Assembly: GCA_020638955.1 (NCBI GenBank)
Contig: JACKHO010000003.1
Coordinates: 186,001-250,000 of the forward strand
Source of the DNA: Planctomycetaceae bacterium
Lineage (GTDB): Bacteria; Planctomycetota; Planctomycetia; Planctomycetales; Planctomycetaceae
DNA length: 64,000 bases
Reading direction: 5' to 3'
Below are positions 1 through 9,394 of the stretch, piece after piece. The notes below the pieces were generated by a model, which searched no databases, had not been told where the DNA came from, and worked only from the letters and a program-made list of their open reading frames with translations. Numbering within the stretch: position 1 is the first letter of the stretch; each line of letters starts with the position of its first letter. A program made the translations under genes and the position numbers.

Positions 1-1
1 G

Positions 2-1393
2 CTCCCGGCGGTTTATACAGAGCATCCCGCGCAGCCCGGTTGGCAGAAGTCAAACCTCGGGATGTACCGCGTCCAAATGGCGGGGAACGAGTATCAGCCC
101 AACCGGCAAATTGGTCTGCACTATCAGATTCATCGCAGCATTGGCGTGCATCACAGTGCGGCCATTGACCGGGGCGAGGTGCTCAAGGTTAACATTTTCG
201 TTGGCGGTCCGCCCACCATTCCGCTGGCCGCCGTCATGCCGTTGCCGGAAGGACTCTCCGAACTGACATTCGCCGGAGCACTCAGCGGTCATCGGATGCG
301 GCTCGTGCGACAGTCGGCGGGATTGCCTTTGCTCGCCGAAGCGGACTTCTGCATTTGCGGCACCATCGACCCGAACCAGCAACTGCCGGAAGGCCCCTTT
401 GGTGATCACCTGGGCTACTACAGCCTCACGCACGACTTCCCCGTCATCAACGTCGACCGCGTGCTCCACCGGAAAGATGCCATCTGGCCGTTCACTGTCG
501 TCGGTCGTCCGCCGCAGGAAGACACGTCGTTTGGTGACATCATTCACGAAATAACCGGCCCGGCCATTCCGTCGGTCCTCCCCGGCGTAAAAGCCGTCCA
601 CGCTGTCGACGAAGCGGGCGTGCATCCTTTGCTGCTCGCCATTGGCAGCGAACGGTATGTGCCGTACGCCGCCCAGCGTCGCCCGCAGGAACTGCTCACC
701 CAGGCCAACGCCATTCTCGGCCAGGGACAACTCTCACTCGCCAAGTACCTGCTCATTGTCGCCGGACAGGACAACCCCGACCTCGACATCCACAACATGC
801 CGGCGTTCTTCAAACACCTGCTCGAACGCATCGACTGGACCACCGACCTGCATTTTCAGACGAACACGACCATCGACACGCTCGACTACTCGGGGCACGG
901 ATTCAACGCCGGCTCCAAAGTTGTCATGGCCGCCGCCGGAGAACCACGCCGCAGCCTGTCAACCGAACTCCCATCAGGCATTTCGCTCCCCAACCAATTC
1001 TCCGACGCCCGCCTCTGCCTACCCGGCATTTGCGCGATTCAGGCCCAAAAGTACGAACCCGGCAACACCGACGCCAATCAGCTCGCCAGCGCCATTTCGC
1101 CTGAGCATCCACTCCGCAACATCCCGCTGCTACTGCTCGTCGATGATGCCCAGTTCACCGCCCGCACCCTGGCCAACTTCCTGTGGGTGACTTTCACCCG
1201 GTCCAACCCCGCCACCGACATCCACGGCGTCGATTCATCGATTCAAGACAAACACTGGGGCTGCCAAGGTCCATTAATCATCGACGCCCGCATCAAACCC
1301 CACCACGCCCCACCGCTGGTGGAAGACCCGGAAGTTACTCGCCGTGTTGATGCGCTGGGCGCGAAGGGGAAGTCGCTGTTTGGGTTGGTTTGA
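2..1393 (+). CDS. UbiD-family (de)carboxylase, 5' end outside window
   Basis: The frame is open from the left edge, so the N-terminus is missing; about 463 codons are present, close to the roughly 500 of full UbiD proteins. Visible family motifs are NLGMYRVQ near the start of the fragment and PEGPFGDHLGYYS about 120 residues later, the conserved segment around the prenylated-FMN and metal site. UbiD enzymes use prenyl-FMN to decarboxylate aromatic or alpha,beta-unsaturated acids, for example in ubiquinone or menaquinone synthesis. The actual substrate cannot be told from sequence, and no ubiX or other quinone gene is in view. The downstream gene starts about 70 bases on and looks unrelated. 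Confidence 0.88.
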   Translation, partial: LPAVYTEHPAQPGWQKSNLGMYRVQMAGNEYQPNRQIGLHYQIHRSIGVHHSAAIDRGEVLKVNIFVGGPPTIPLAAVMPLPEGLSELTFAGALSGHRMRLVRQSAGLPLLAEADFCICGTIDPNQQLPEGPFGDHLGYYSLTHDFPVINVDRVLHRKDAIWPFTVVGRPPQEDTSFGDIIHEITGPAIPSVLPGVKAVHAVDEAGVHPLLLAIGSERYVPYAAQRRPQELLTQANAILGQGQLSLAKYLLIVAGQDNPDLDIHNMPAFFKHLLERIDWTTDLHFQTNTTIDTLDYSGHGFNAGSKVVMAAAGEPRRSLSTELPSGISLPNQFSDARLCLPGICAIQAQKYEPGNTDANQLASAISPEHPLRNIPLLLLVDDAQFTARTLANFLWVTFTRSNPATDIHGVDSSIQDKHWGCQGPLIIDARIKPHHAPPLVEDPEVTRRVDALGAKGKSLFGLV

Positions 1394-1464
1394 TGGTGTT
1401 GCATTTCATACGCAACCGATTACGACTAAAGTGACCTGATGCAACGCAGATGGAGGGTTCAGCG

Positions 1465-2244
1465 GTGAATATGTCAGAATTCTACATCGACCTTAAAAAG
1501 TCGTTCCCCACACTTGAGCGCGCGCCCATAGTCGAGGCTGTTATTCAGTGGAAAGCCGTACCGTCAGTCGAACTGCAAGAAGAAGCGTTGCGAAATCAAT
1601 TGGCAACGGCATTTCAAGAATATGGAATCGAGCGACAACGGGATATTCACGCCATCTTCAAGGAATCGCCGAGTGGATCGGAAATGGGCCATTCGTGGAT
1701 TTGGCAAGGATTTCGTTTGACGAAACTCTCGGGGGACAAACCTGAGTTTGTAGCACAGTTTACTCGCAAAGGCCTTGTTTTCAGTCAGCTTGCTCCCTAC
1801 CGGAACTGGGAAGGCTTTATTGGGGAAGCGAATCGATTCTGGTCAGAATTCCGTGATGTTTGCCGTCCAACTCAAATCGATGGCATCAGCACGCGGTTTA
1901 TTTCACAGGTTCTGGTTTCAAATGCTGATGAAGCAGGCGAATACATTGAAGTGGCGGCACAGCCGCTCAAACAAATTGGGATTTCCACGTCAAATTTTTT
2001 CCACCAAGATAAGGCCGAACTGCGGGGTGTCCCCTACAATGTGACACTAGTGCGCGCTGTTCAGGCAGGAAAAGACGCCGATCGTTCTCTACTCATTGTC
2101 GATATTGATGTCAGCACACGTGAGCCACTTGTCGAATTCGACGCGGCGGAACAGACGCTTCGAGAACTTCGATTCATCAAGAATGAGATTTTCTTTACAG
2201 TAATGAAAATGGCTCGTGAGAAGTTTGGAGGACTTTCGACATGA
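1465..2244 (+). CDS. TIGR04255-like protein, first gene of a three-gene cassette
   Basis: A 259-residue cytoplasmic protein with no signal peptide or membrane segment. The N-terminal pattern (APIVEAVIQW, about residues 20-29) and the overall length match TIGR04255, a sporadically distributed family of unknown function; this assignment is from memory of the family. I chose GTG 1465 because a perfect GGAGGG lies seven bases upstream (1452-1457); ATG 1450 has no ribosome-binding site, and ATG 1471 is too far from it. The stop overlaps the next start as ATGA, which implies translational coupling. Sporadic distribution plus an operon with two other orphans suggests an accessory, possibly defence- or stress-related cassette, but nothing in the sequence gives a biochemical activity. 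Confidence 0.75.
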   Translation: MNMSEFYIDLKKSFPTLERAPIVEAVIQWKAVPSVELQEEALRNQLATAFQEYGIERQRDIHAIFKESPSGSEMGHSWIWQGFRLTKLSGDKPEFVAQFTRKGLVFSQLAPYRNWEGFIGEANRFWSEFRDVCRPTQIDGISTRFISQVLVSNADEAGEYIEVAAQPLKQIGISTSNFFHQDKAELRGVPYNVTLVRAVQAGKDADRSLLIVDIDVSTREPLVEFDAAEQTLRELRFIKNEIFFTVMKMAREKFGGLST

Positions 2245-2696
2245 CGACAACCCAATATGCTGGCGTTAGCGATGCAGCCAAGACATTAATGTGCGTCCAA
2301 GATGAACTGGTCAACCGGCGCGAAGAGACTGTTACGCTCTCTTCTCAGTTGCTCGCTGACCAACTCATTGATGTCTTTGAACAGTGCTCATTGCCGAATT
2401 GGGACGGAGACGGGGCAACTCCGGTCGAAGTGGAAGCCCTGGCCGTGGCGAAGGAACTGGTTGAGTCGCTGCCTTCCGCGTATCAGGTACCAACAGTTTC
2501 TGGTGAGCCCGACGGGCACGTGAGTCTTGAATGGTATGCCAATCAAAGGCGACTTCTTTCGTTGAGCATTGCCCCTCATGGACGGGTCTATTGGGCTGCA
2601 CTGATAGGATCAGAAGATCCTCGGGGTTCATTTCAGTTTCATGGGGCGGTTCCTGAAATCCTGCTTCTGCTCATGCGACGAGTCTGCAAGCAATGA
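2241..2696 (+). CDS. conserved hypothetical protein, second gene of cassette
   Basis: A 151-residue soluble protein. The start overlaps the stop of the TIGR04255-like gene by four bases (ATGA). Readable features are a Trp-Asp-Gly-rich segment (LPNWDGDGATPV, about residues 52-63), an EPDGHVSLEWY segment near residue 88, and beta-rich alternation (LLSLSIAPHGRVYWAALIG). This pattern resembles a widespread orphan family that I recall with the form WDGYGA...EPDG...LEW, but I know no function for it. There are no catalytic motifs, transmembrane helices or signal peptide. Overlaps on both sides indicate that it is made in stoichiometric coupling with its neighbours. Confidence 0.72.
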   Translation: MTTTQYAGVSDAAKTLMCVQDELVNRREETVTLSSQLLADQLIDVFEQCSLPNWDGDGATPVEVEALAVAKELVESLPSAYQVPTVSGEPDGHVSLEWYANQRRLLSLSIAPHGRVYWAALIGSEDPRGSFQFHGAVPEILLLLMRRVCKQ

Positions 2697-3115
2697 TCGA
2701 CCCCGGAAATGTACCGCCAGTCGAAGAGAGCGAACTGCTGGCACGCGTCATCTTGAACAGTGGCGAATTCCGAAAGGGCAACAACACCATCAAACCACAG
2801 GCGTTCATTCCCTACCGGCATGTCGAGTTGTCCGTAAACCGACACCGCGATTGCTCGAACGAAGAAATGTGGACGCTTTGCAGACAAGTCGCCAGTGCCA
2901 GGGACAAACAGCTTTACGGTCTCACAAACATCCTGGCAGAGAACTGCAGACAGATTGAATTGGATGTCGTCAAAGCCCCGATTGCAGGTAACCCCAACCA
3001 CGCCAACGTCGTCGGTTACCCGGAAGCAAAAGAAGATCAAATACTTCTCGGTCAGAAGTTAGCAGCCAACGCTTCATTGCTGCAAACCCCTCCGGAGGAT
3101 TCTGATTCAATTTGA
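2693..3115 (+). CDS. conserved hypothetical protein, third gene of cassette
   Basis: A 140-residue soluble protein whose ATG overlaps the preceding stop by four bases. It has a distinctive order: an N-terminal segment about keeping residues for expression (ESELLARVILNSGEFR), then TIKPQAFIPYRHVELSVNRH (about residues 40-60), a central helix, and NPNHANVVGYPEAKEDQ (about 100-117) before an Ala-rich helix. I recall homologues with the same FIPxxxxELSVxR and HxNVVGWP pattern in unrelated bacteria, always without a function. The conserved His, Arg and Pro residues suggest a defined fold rather than a linker. It completes the operon; the next gene begins about 100 bases later behind its own strong ribosome-binding site. 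Confidence 0.72.
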   Translation: MIDPGNVPPVEESELLARVILNSGEFRKGNNTIKPQAFIPYRHVELSVNRHRDCSNEEMWTLCRQVASARDKQLYGLTNILAENCRQIELDVVKAPIAGNPNHANVVGYPEAKEDQILLGQKLAANASLLQTPPEDSDSI

Positions 3116-3213
3116 ACAGCATGAGATGCTCCCAACCAGCGGCACACTCCGCGTAGCATCACCCACCGCTTTCCCGTAAAGTCCTCTGAGGTCCAATCCC
3201 CACGGAGGAAGTC

Positions 3214-4449
3214 ATGAGTCGTTTGCTGCTGTTGTTTGTTTTGCTGGTCGCCACCTCAGGAATTGCCACGGCTGGGGACTGGCCGCAGATTTTGGGGCCG
3301 CAGCGGAACGGCATTGCGACTGAGGAAAAGCTGGCGAAGAAGTGGCCGGTTGGGGGGCCGCCGGTTGTCTGGGAACGATCTGTGGGGCATGGGTATGCGG
3401 GCGTGGCTGTGGAAGGTGAGCGGGCGGTTTTGTTTCATCGTGTGAAAGATGAGGAAGTCACCGAGTGCCTCAATGCCAACACCGGCGAAACGCTTTGGAA
3501 GCAGGCACACGCCACTGACTTCTACCCACAAGTCGGCGGCGCTGATGGTCCACTTTGTGTTCCGGTCATTTCGCAGGGACATGTCGTCACGTTTGGGGCT
3601 CAAGGTGTGCTCAGCTGCTTCAAGCTCGATTCCGGTGAAGAGTTGTGGACTCGGAAAACTCATGAAGACTACGGGGCACTCGAAGGCTACTTCGGTGCGG
3701 GAGCGACTCCCATTGTCGTCGGTGAGTTGGTGTTGGTGAACGTGGGAGGATCGAAAGAGGAAGCCGGGGTTGTGGCATTCGATTTGGCCACCGGTGAGAC
3801 GAAATGGACCCGCACCGCCGAACCGGCAAGTTACTCAGCACCGGTGGAAGTCACGCTGGAAGGCATCCCACACGTCCTGATGATTACCCGCTACAAGTGC
3901 ATTTTGTTTGAAGCAGAGTCTGGAGCCGCGCGGTTCGAAATCCCGTTCGGTCAACGCGGACCGACGGTGAATGCCGCCACGCCGCTGGTCATCGACAACA
4001 AGCAACTCTTCCTGACCGCCAGCTACGGCATTGGCTCCGTCCTGGCTGATTTCGACATTCTCCACTACAGCCCCGTCTGGGAGGACGACGCACCGCTGGC
4101 CACGCAGTATTGCACGCCCATTCACCAAAACGGACTGCTGTACTGCATTGACGGTCGCGAAGACCAGCCCCCCGCCGACCTGAAGTGCATTGAACTGAAG
4201 ACCGGCAAGCTGAAGTGGGTTGAACACAACTTCGGCTACGGCACCGTACTCTTCGCTGATGAAAAACTCATCATTCAAAAGAACGACGGCGATGTCATTC
4301 TCGCTCATGTCGACGAAACAGGGTACCGGCAATTGAGCCACGCCAAGCTGCTGTCGGGTGAAGTGCGGGCGTTGCCAGCCCTCTCGAATGGTCGCCTGTT
4401 CATCCGGGATGCCAAGACCTTGAAGTGCGTCGACATCGGTCTGAAGTAA
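3214..4449 (+). CDS. secreted PQQ-like beta-propeller repeat protein
   Basis: 411 residues with a clear Sec signal peptide (hydrophobic to about residue 20, cleavage near ATAGDWPQ) and a good GGAGGAA ribosome-binding site. The mature protein begins with the WPQILGPQRNG motif typical of planctomycete PQQ-repeat proteins and contains repeated GETLWK / GEELWT / GETKWT / GKLKWV blades of a seven- or eight-bladed propeller (BamB-like fold). These proteins are exported to the periplasm or cell surface, and most lack evidence of binding PQQ. No enzymatic domain is attached. It probably has its own promoter; the 3' side has an imperfect GACGGCGAGT...ACTCGTC hairpin near 4496-4530 that could end transcription. 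Confidence 0.85.
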   Translation: MSRLLLLFVLLVATSGIATAGDWPQILGPQRNGIATEEKLAKKWPVGGPPVVWERSVGHGYAGVAVEGERAVLFHRVKDEEVTECLNANTGETLWKQAHATDFYPQVGGADGPLCVPVISQGHVVTFGAQGVLSCFKLDSGEELWTRKTHEDYGALEGYFGAGATPIVVGELVLVNVGGSKEEAGVVAFDLATGETKWTRTAEPASYSAPVEVTLEGIPHVLMITRYKCILFEAESGAARFEIPFGQRGPTVNAATPLVIDNKQLFLTASYGIGSVLADFDILHYSPVWEDDAPLATQYCTPIHQNGLLYCIDGREDQPPADLKCIELKTGKLKWVEHNFGYGTVLFADEKLIIQKNDGDVILAHVDETGYRQLSHAKLLSGEVRALPALSNGRLFIRDAKTLKCVDIGLK

Positions 4450-4648
4450 ACCGCCATCTTTCAACTGGCCTCCACTCGCAGCCAAGTCCTTGGAAGACGG
4501 CGAGTTAGGGTCGCTGCGACTCGTCTTGTGACCAATTGGCGAATTGCGGTAGATTTCCCGGACTACCGCACCTGCCCCGCCTCCGTTTTGTAATGAGCGG
4601 CGTGGCCAGAGTGTGCTTTCACTTCGTCGATTTATTTCGCGTACAGGC

Positions 4649-7600
4649 ATGGATGCCATGAACGGATTGGGATTTATCTCCTCGTGGGGACGCCAGTTGG
4701 CGTCGACCTCCTTCGCCAGACACTGGCTGGTGCAGCGGTTGTGGACATGGCTGTCTGCCGTTGCGTGGGGCAAGCTCGCCTCTGGATTCTGCTTCGCCTG
4801 CCTGCTGCTCATTGCGATCGCCCGGTTCTGCCTGCAGTTTGGTTTTCACACCGAAACACTGGCTGCCCTCGCAGTTGCATCTGGGGGCGTGGCTGCAGCG
4901 GGTATGCTGCTGAGAAGTCATCTAAACCGCATTCCGCTGTTTGCGTGGTGGTGCGTCGCGGGTGCCTGGAATCTGCTCGTTCCGACACTGCTGCATTCCA
5001 TGACGGGCAGTCTGTCGGGCGTGGCGTGGTCGCAATTCTCTTCCGATGCCCATTCCATTTTCCTGCTCTCCTTCGTCGCCGTGCTGACACTGGGGCCGCT
5101 GTTTCTCATCGCCGTTCACTTCTGTTCTTTCTGGACGCAGGAACGCTCTAGCGCAGTTGCAGCATTCGTCGGAATGACACTCGCCCTGTTTCTGGTACCT
5201 CTTTCCGTCGTTCCGTGGCTCGGCACGACTTGGCTCGCTGGTATCCTGTCCGCCATCACATTCGCGCTGGCCATTTCCGAATGGATGACCAAGCCACAAC
5301 CCACGTCCGATGCAGCGATTGAACCACTCTCCACCGGCGAGTTCGTGAGTCAACTCGCTCTCGTATGTGTTCTCGGTGTACTGCTACCAGCAGCGTTTCA
5401 CGTGGCGCATCAACTCGTCACGGCGAGTTTATTTTCCAGTGCGGCACTGTTCGGAGGCATTTGCTTTGGCGCTGCTGCATGCATGTTCTTCGGCAGCCAG
5501 CGGACGTCGGTGATGACTCAACTCGTCATCCTGTCGATTGCATGTGCTGCACTGCTCGCCAGTTATCCACTGCTGACCGCCGCTCACTTGCAACTGTCCA
5601 CATTCGTCAGCAGCCCGTGGAAATTGTTTGGTGCCCGACTCGCGTTGACGTCGCTATTCACTCTCCCAATGGGATGGTTGCTTGCGTCTTCATTCCGCCA
5701 AATTGCGGGCTTGGAAGTTCGTCAAACAATTGCCGTTGCACTTCTCTCGGCTGGGGTGCTGTGTGGACTCATCGCACCTTGGGCACCTGCGGCTGCGTTC
5801 GCCTGCGTTGCCTGGGTGGCACTCGTCGCTGTCACACTGACTTGGGGATACGATTGGACACAAACGAAGAGCTTCGCCTGGGGCGTTCGTCCTGTGGCAG
5901 CACTGACCTATTGCTGTGCGATCCCCGCCATTCTTTTGACGCTATCGAATTACACGCCCGAGCACTCGGAGCGTCTGCTGTTTTCCTCACAAACGTTTTA
6001 CGCCGTGAGAACCGGGACCGAATACAACTGGCTGACCCAGCTCGATGACCATCGCCTCGTGGCGCAGTATGAAAACTCCAGCGACCGCTGGAGCGTGTGG
6101 CGATTTCGCGCGAATCAGTACGAAATTCAGCACAACGGCATTACTACGGCACTCGCCGCTTCGCCCCATTCCACTGGGCCGCTCAGCCCCAACGAAATTG
6201 TGCCGGTTGCTCTGCCGCTGACGCTGGCCAAACAGCCAGACCACGTGCTACTGCTGGGACTCAATGGGCCCACGATGGTGACGACGGCACTGGAGTTTCC
6301 CGTGCGTTCGGTTACGGTTGTCGAGCCGAGTGCTCAGGCGGTGGAGCTTTCGCAGCATCTGGACGAAGAATTCGGTGATGGAGTATTCCGCGACGACCGC
6401 GTTCAGGTCGTGAACGTGCCGACTCAATTGGCCATGGCGACCGCCGCCCCGCAAAAGTACGACGTGGTCGTCGCCAGTGCGTCTCAGGCCGCCGGGATGT
6501 CATTACAGGCCAACTACACGGTCGAATTCTACGCGAATGTCAAACAGCACCTCACAGAGGGTGGTGTTTTCTGTCAGCGGCTTGCTTACTTCGATCTCGG
6601 CCCGCAAGTCGTCCGCGATGTCTCAACCTCACTGTCCGAAGTCTTCGAAAGCGTTTCACTGGTCGAGACCTCGCCAGGTGAGTTGTTGTTCCTCGCGACG
6701 CCTCGCACAACGGAACTGGTCACTGAAGAATGGGTCGAGCGGCTCCAGGCCGAACACTGCCGCCGGGTCTTTGCACGAGTTGGCTGGGACTGGTCAGTTG
6801 CGACGCGAATGAGCTATCTGTCCGCCGAGTCCTTTCGTGAGTACTGCGAAAAGGGACAGGCGTCGACGGTCGACAATCCCCACCTGAGTTGGCAGTTCCC
6901 GCTGGAAATCGCCCGCTGGGATGCCAAGGCCCTGCAAACTCGCGAAAGTCTTGCCGCACACGCCGCCGCTCTCGGATCGGGACTGACCGAGATTGAGAAT
7001 CCTGAGGACATTGCTCATCGCCTGGATGACGTGCAGCAGAAATACAAAGTCATGGCGAACAATCCCGACCATTACTGGGCATACCGCAAAGTTCTCAAGC
7101 AGCGTCTCCAGGACCGACCACGTACGGAACTCGTCCAAGTGCGGCATGAAGGTCTCAAGCGCGCCTTGCACTCGGAAGACGCACGCCGCAAGGACTACCT
7201 CGAAACGCTGGGTCAAATCGCACAGACAGAACATCCCACCGCCGCCGACATCGAAGCCCTCACGCAATTCTGTGCACCGTATGATCCACTTCTCTCGGAC
7301 TTCGCCCACTTTGAAGCGGCACACCTTTATTCGAAATCGAAAGATGGTGACCCCCGACTGGCATACAACCACTGGCTGCACAGCGTGCTCTATGCTCCCC
7401 CGGAAGATCGCTCCGTCCGAAATGTTTGTGCGGCACTGCAAATGCTGAATCAGTTCCCGGAAAGTGTCGAGACACCAGTTGACCGTTGGGACCACATCAA
7501 CGCCTTGCTGGAAGTCATGGAACGCCGCTGGGTGATGAGAATGCAGTCATCAGACCGTACGAATTACGAACCCATCGACACCAACCGCAGCATTAAGGCG

Positions 7601-7768
7601 GTGCAACTGGCCGTGGAAACACTCGACGAACTGGTCGACGACGTCCCCGTGAGCCAGGAAGACTGGAACATTCGGAAGGCCGTCATCGAAGACTCGCTCC
7701 TCCGTCCACTCCGCGCCGAACGTTCACTCCAGGCCAGCCGCTACAGCGTGAAGCCGAATTTGAATTAG
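4649..7768 (+). CDS. large membrane protein with spermidine-synthase-like domain
   Basis: About 1,039 residues. The first half (to about residue 450) is a series of hydrophobic segments, roughly twelve or more predicted membrane helices. A soluble part follows, with a Rossmann methyltransferase/aminopropyltransferase-like core at about residues 525-690: a VLLLGL-Gly loop, VTVVEPSAQA for nucleotide contact, then YDVVVASAS. The C-terminal 300 residues are helical and unassigned. Such fusions are annotated as spermidine synthase or fused MFS/spermidine synthase in planctomycetes, but the usual Asp-rich catalytic loop is replaced by ASASQAA, so aminopropyl transfer is doubtful. ATG 4649 and ATG 4658 are both possible; an upstream GTG at 4613 would lengthen the polar N-terminus without an evident ribosome-binding site. 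Confidence 0.7.
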   Translation: MDAMNGLGFISSWGRQLASTSFARHWLVQRLWTWLSAVAWGKLASGFCFACLLLIAIARFCLQFGFHTETLAALAVASGGVAAAGMLLRSHLNRIPLFAWWCVAGAWNLLVPTLLHSMTGSLSGVAWSQFSSDAHSIFLLSFVAVLTLGPLFLIAVHFCSFWTQERSSAVAAFVGMTLALFLVPLSVVPWLGTTWLAGILSAITFALAISEWMTKPQPTSDAAIEPLSTGEFVSQLALVCVLGVLLPAAFHVAHQLVTASLFSSAALFGGICFGAAACMFFGSQRTSVMTQLVILSIACAALLASYPLLTAAHLQLSTFVSSPWKLFGARLALTSLFTLPMGWLLASSFRQIAGLEVRQTIAVALLSAGVLCGLIAPWAPAAAFACVAWVALVAVTLTWGYDWTQTKSFAWGVRPVAALTYCCAIPAILLTLSNYTPEHSERLLFSSQTFYAVRTGTEYNWLTQLDDHRLVAQYENSSDRWSVWRFRANQYEIQHNGITTALAASPHSTGPLSPNEIVPVALPLTLAKQPDHVLLLGLNGPTMVTTALEFPVRSVTVVEPSAQAVELSQHLDEEFGDGVFRDDRVQVVNVPTQLAMATAAPQKYDVVVASASQAAGMSLQANYTVEFYANVKQHLTEGGVFCQRLAYFDLGPQVVRDVSTSLSEVFESVSLVETSPGELLFLATPRTTELVTEEWVERLQAEHCRRVFARVGWDWSVATRMSYLSAESFREYCEKGQASTVDNPHLSWQFPLEIARWDAKALQTRESLAAHAAALGSGLTEIENPEDIAHRLDDVQQKYKVMANNPDHYWAYRKVLKQRLQDRPRTELVQVRHEGLKRALHSEDARRKDYLETLGQIAQTEHPTAADIEALTQFCAPYDPLLSDFAHFEAAHLYSKSKDGDPRLAYNHWLHSVLYAPPEDRSVRNVCAALQMLNQFPESVETPVDRWDHINALLEVMERRWVMRMQSSDRTNYEPIDTNRSIKAVQLAVETLDELVDDVPVSQEDWNIRKAVIEDSLLRPLRAERSLQASRYSVKPNLN

Positions 7769-7870
7769 CCGCCCCGCGCTGCACTTCAGCCTGAAGAACT
7801 GTCATAATGCTGCCGTCGCGAATTCCTACCGCGACAGCTCATTGAAACCGTTCATGACACAGGTTGCAGT

Positions 7871-9394
7871 ATGTGGCGCTGGATTTTTCGAACCGTGTTG
7901 ATCGCGGCATGCATGGGATGCAGCTTTCCGGCAGTTGCCGATGATATTGCGCCGCTCGCGCAACTACAGCAGCGGGTGTTCGACGTAGCGGAGCAGACAT
8001 CGCCAGCGGTTGTCAGCATTGCGCTGGTCGTCTTGGAAAAAGAGGACTCCCTTCCTCCCGGATTTGATCCTTTTAACGCAATGGTGAATCCCGACGAGGT
8101 GGGACCGGTGGCTGAGGGGTTTGGCAGTGGCGTAGTTCTGCGAGTAGATGATTCGCAAGACCTGCTGGTGCTGACAAACCATCACGTTATTACCAGTCAG
8201 ATTGGGTTCGACGACACCATCCAACAGAAAATCTTCGTACGCACGGTTGGTGGGCACACGCTAGAGGCCGTTGTGCATGCGTTTGACCCTCGCAGCGACC
8301 TGGCCGTGTTACGTTGTCGTCTCAATGGACTGACCGCTGAAACGCTCAAGATACAGCCTCCGACATTCCGGGAGGAACCAACCTACCGCAAGGGAGAGTT
8401 TGTCCTCGTGCTGGGAAATCCACTGGCGATTGCCCGGGACGGAAACTGCAGTGTGGCCTGGGGCATGATCAGCAATATCTCGCGGCGACCTGCGGGGGAA
8501 GTCGAAGATACTGTGAATTCCGAAGTCACCATTCATCAACTCGGCACGCTGCTGCAACTCGACGCGCGCCTGCCTCTGGGAATGAGTGGTGGAGCCGTGC
8601 TTGATTTGGACGGACACCTCATTGGGCTGACCACGTCCATGGCCGCTGGCGTGGGTGACGCGAACCCCGCCGGGTTTGCCATACCATTGGATGACGGAAT
8701 GCAGCGGGTCGTCGAGACGCTGCTCAAAGGCGAGGAAGTGGAGTACGGATTCCTCGGAATCGATCCTGAAGACAGCACCGTTGAAGATTTGCAGCCGACT
8801 CGACCATTCGTCACACAGGCGACCTGCGTTCACGTCTCGCGCGTGGCCACTCAGTCACCCGCGGCACACTGCGACGTTCGCGAAGGTGACCTCGTCTACA
8901 AAGTAAACGGTACCGAAGTTCATGACCGGTCTGATCTCATCCGACTGCTCGGACTGTTGGGGCCGGAGGCGGAAGCGAGACTGTCGGTCTACCGCCCATC
9001 CACGCGGCAGTTTCTCACGAGAACGGCCACACTCGGCAAGTGGCCCATGTACGACGACCGCCGTCTCATCGTGACCAACCAGAAGTATGCCGACTGGCGG
9101 GGCCTACGGGTTGATTATGTTACCGGGCGCTTTCGCTATTTGCCGGACGGATTTCTCTCAACGTACCCGCAGGGGGTTATTGTCACTTCAGTGAACGAGA
9201 ACTCGGCGGCGGCTCAGGCGGACATTGGTCCCGGAACTCGCATTACCGAAATTGCTGGTAAAGAGGTCTTCACGCCCCACGAGTTCTATGCCGCCATTGA
9301 CGGAGCGAAAGGACCGGTCGAACTGCTGCTCGCTAATGGCGAGCGGCGCGTTGTTCCCGAGCCAGGCAGTGAAGATGCACGTCAGTCGGAATAA
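7871..9394 (+). CDS. HtrA/Do-like periplasmic serine protease with two PDZ domains
   Basis: 507 residues with a signal peptide (FRTVLIAACMGCSFPAVA; the Cys also permits a lipoprotein reading). Trypsin-like fold with the triad visible: His in TNHHVIT (about residue 103), Asp in DPRSDLAVL (about 143) and Ser in GMSGGAV (about 238; the canonical motif is GNSGGP). Two PDZ domains follow, at about residues 290-390 and 430-495 (each with the pattern of VREGDLVYKVNGTEV or IGPGTRITEIAGKEV). The role is likely envelope protein quality control. The 3' end overlaps the convergent membrane-protein gene by 13 bases, so the two transcripts run into each other. No regulatory gene is adjacent. Confidence 0.86.
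   Translation: MWRWIFRTVLIAACMGCSFPAVADDIAPLAQLQQRVFDVAEQTSPAVVSIALVVLEKEDSLPPGFDPFNAMVNPDEVGPVAEGFGSGVVLRVDDSQDLLVLTNHHVITSQIGFDDTIQQKIFVRTVGGHTLEAVVHAFDPRSDLAVLRCRLNGLTAETLKIQPPTFREEPTYRKGEFVLVLGNPLAIARDGNCSVAWGMISNISRRPAGEVEDTVNSEVTIHQLGTLLQLDARLPLGMSGGAVLDLDGHLIGLTTSMAAGVGDANPAGFAIPLDDGMQRVVETLLKGEEVEYGFLGIDPEDSTVEDLQPTRPFVTQATCVHVSRVATQSPAAHCDVREGDLVYKVNGTEVHDRSDLIRLLGLLGPEAEARLSVYRPSTRQFLTRTATLGKWPMYDDRRLIVTNQKYADWRGLRVDYVTGRFRYLPDGFLSTYPQGVIVTSVNENSAAAQADIGPGTRITEIAGKEVFTPHEFYAAIDGAKGPVELLLANGERRVVPEPGSEDARQSE

Noticed and set aside
3835..4812. A 325-codon minus-strand frame across the end of the PQQ-repeat gene
   Set aside because: Antisense to well-supported coding sequence, low-complexity composition, no family.
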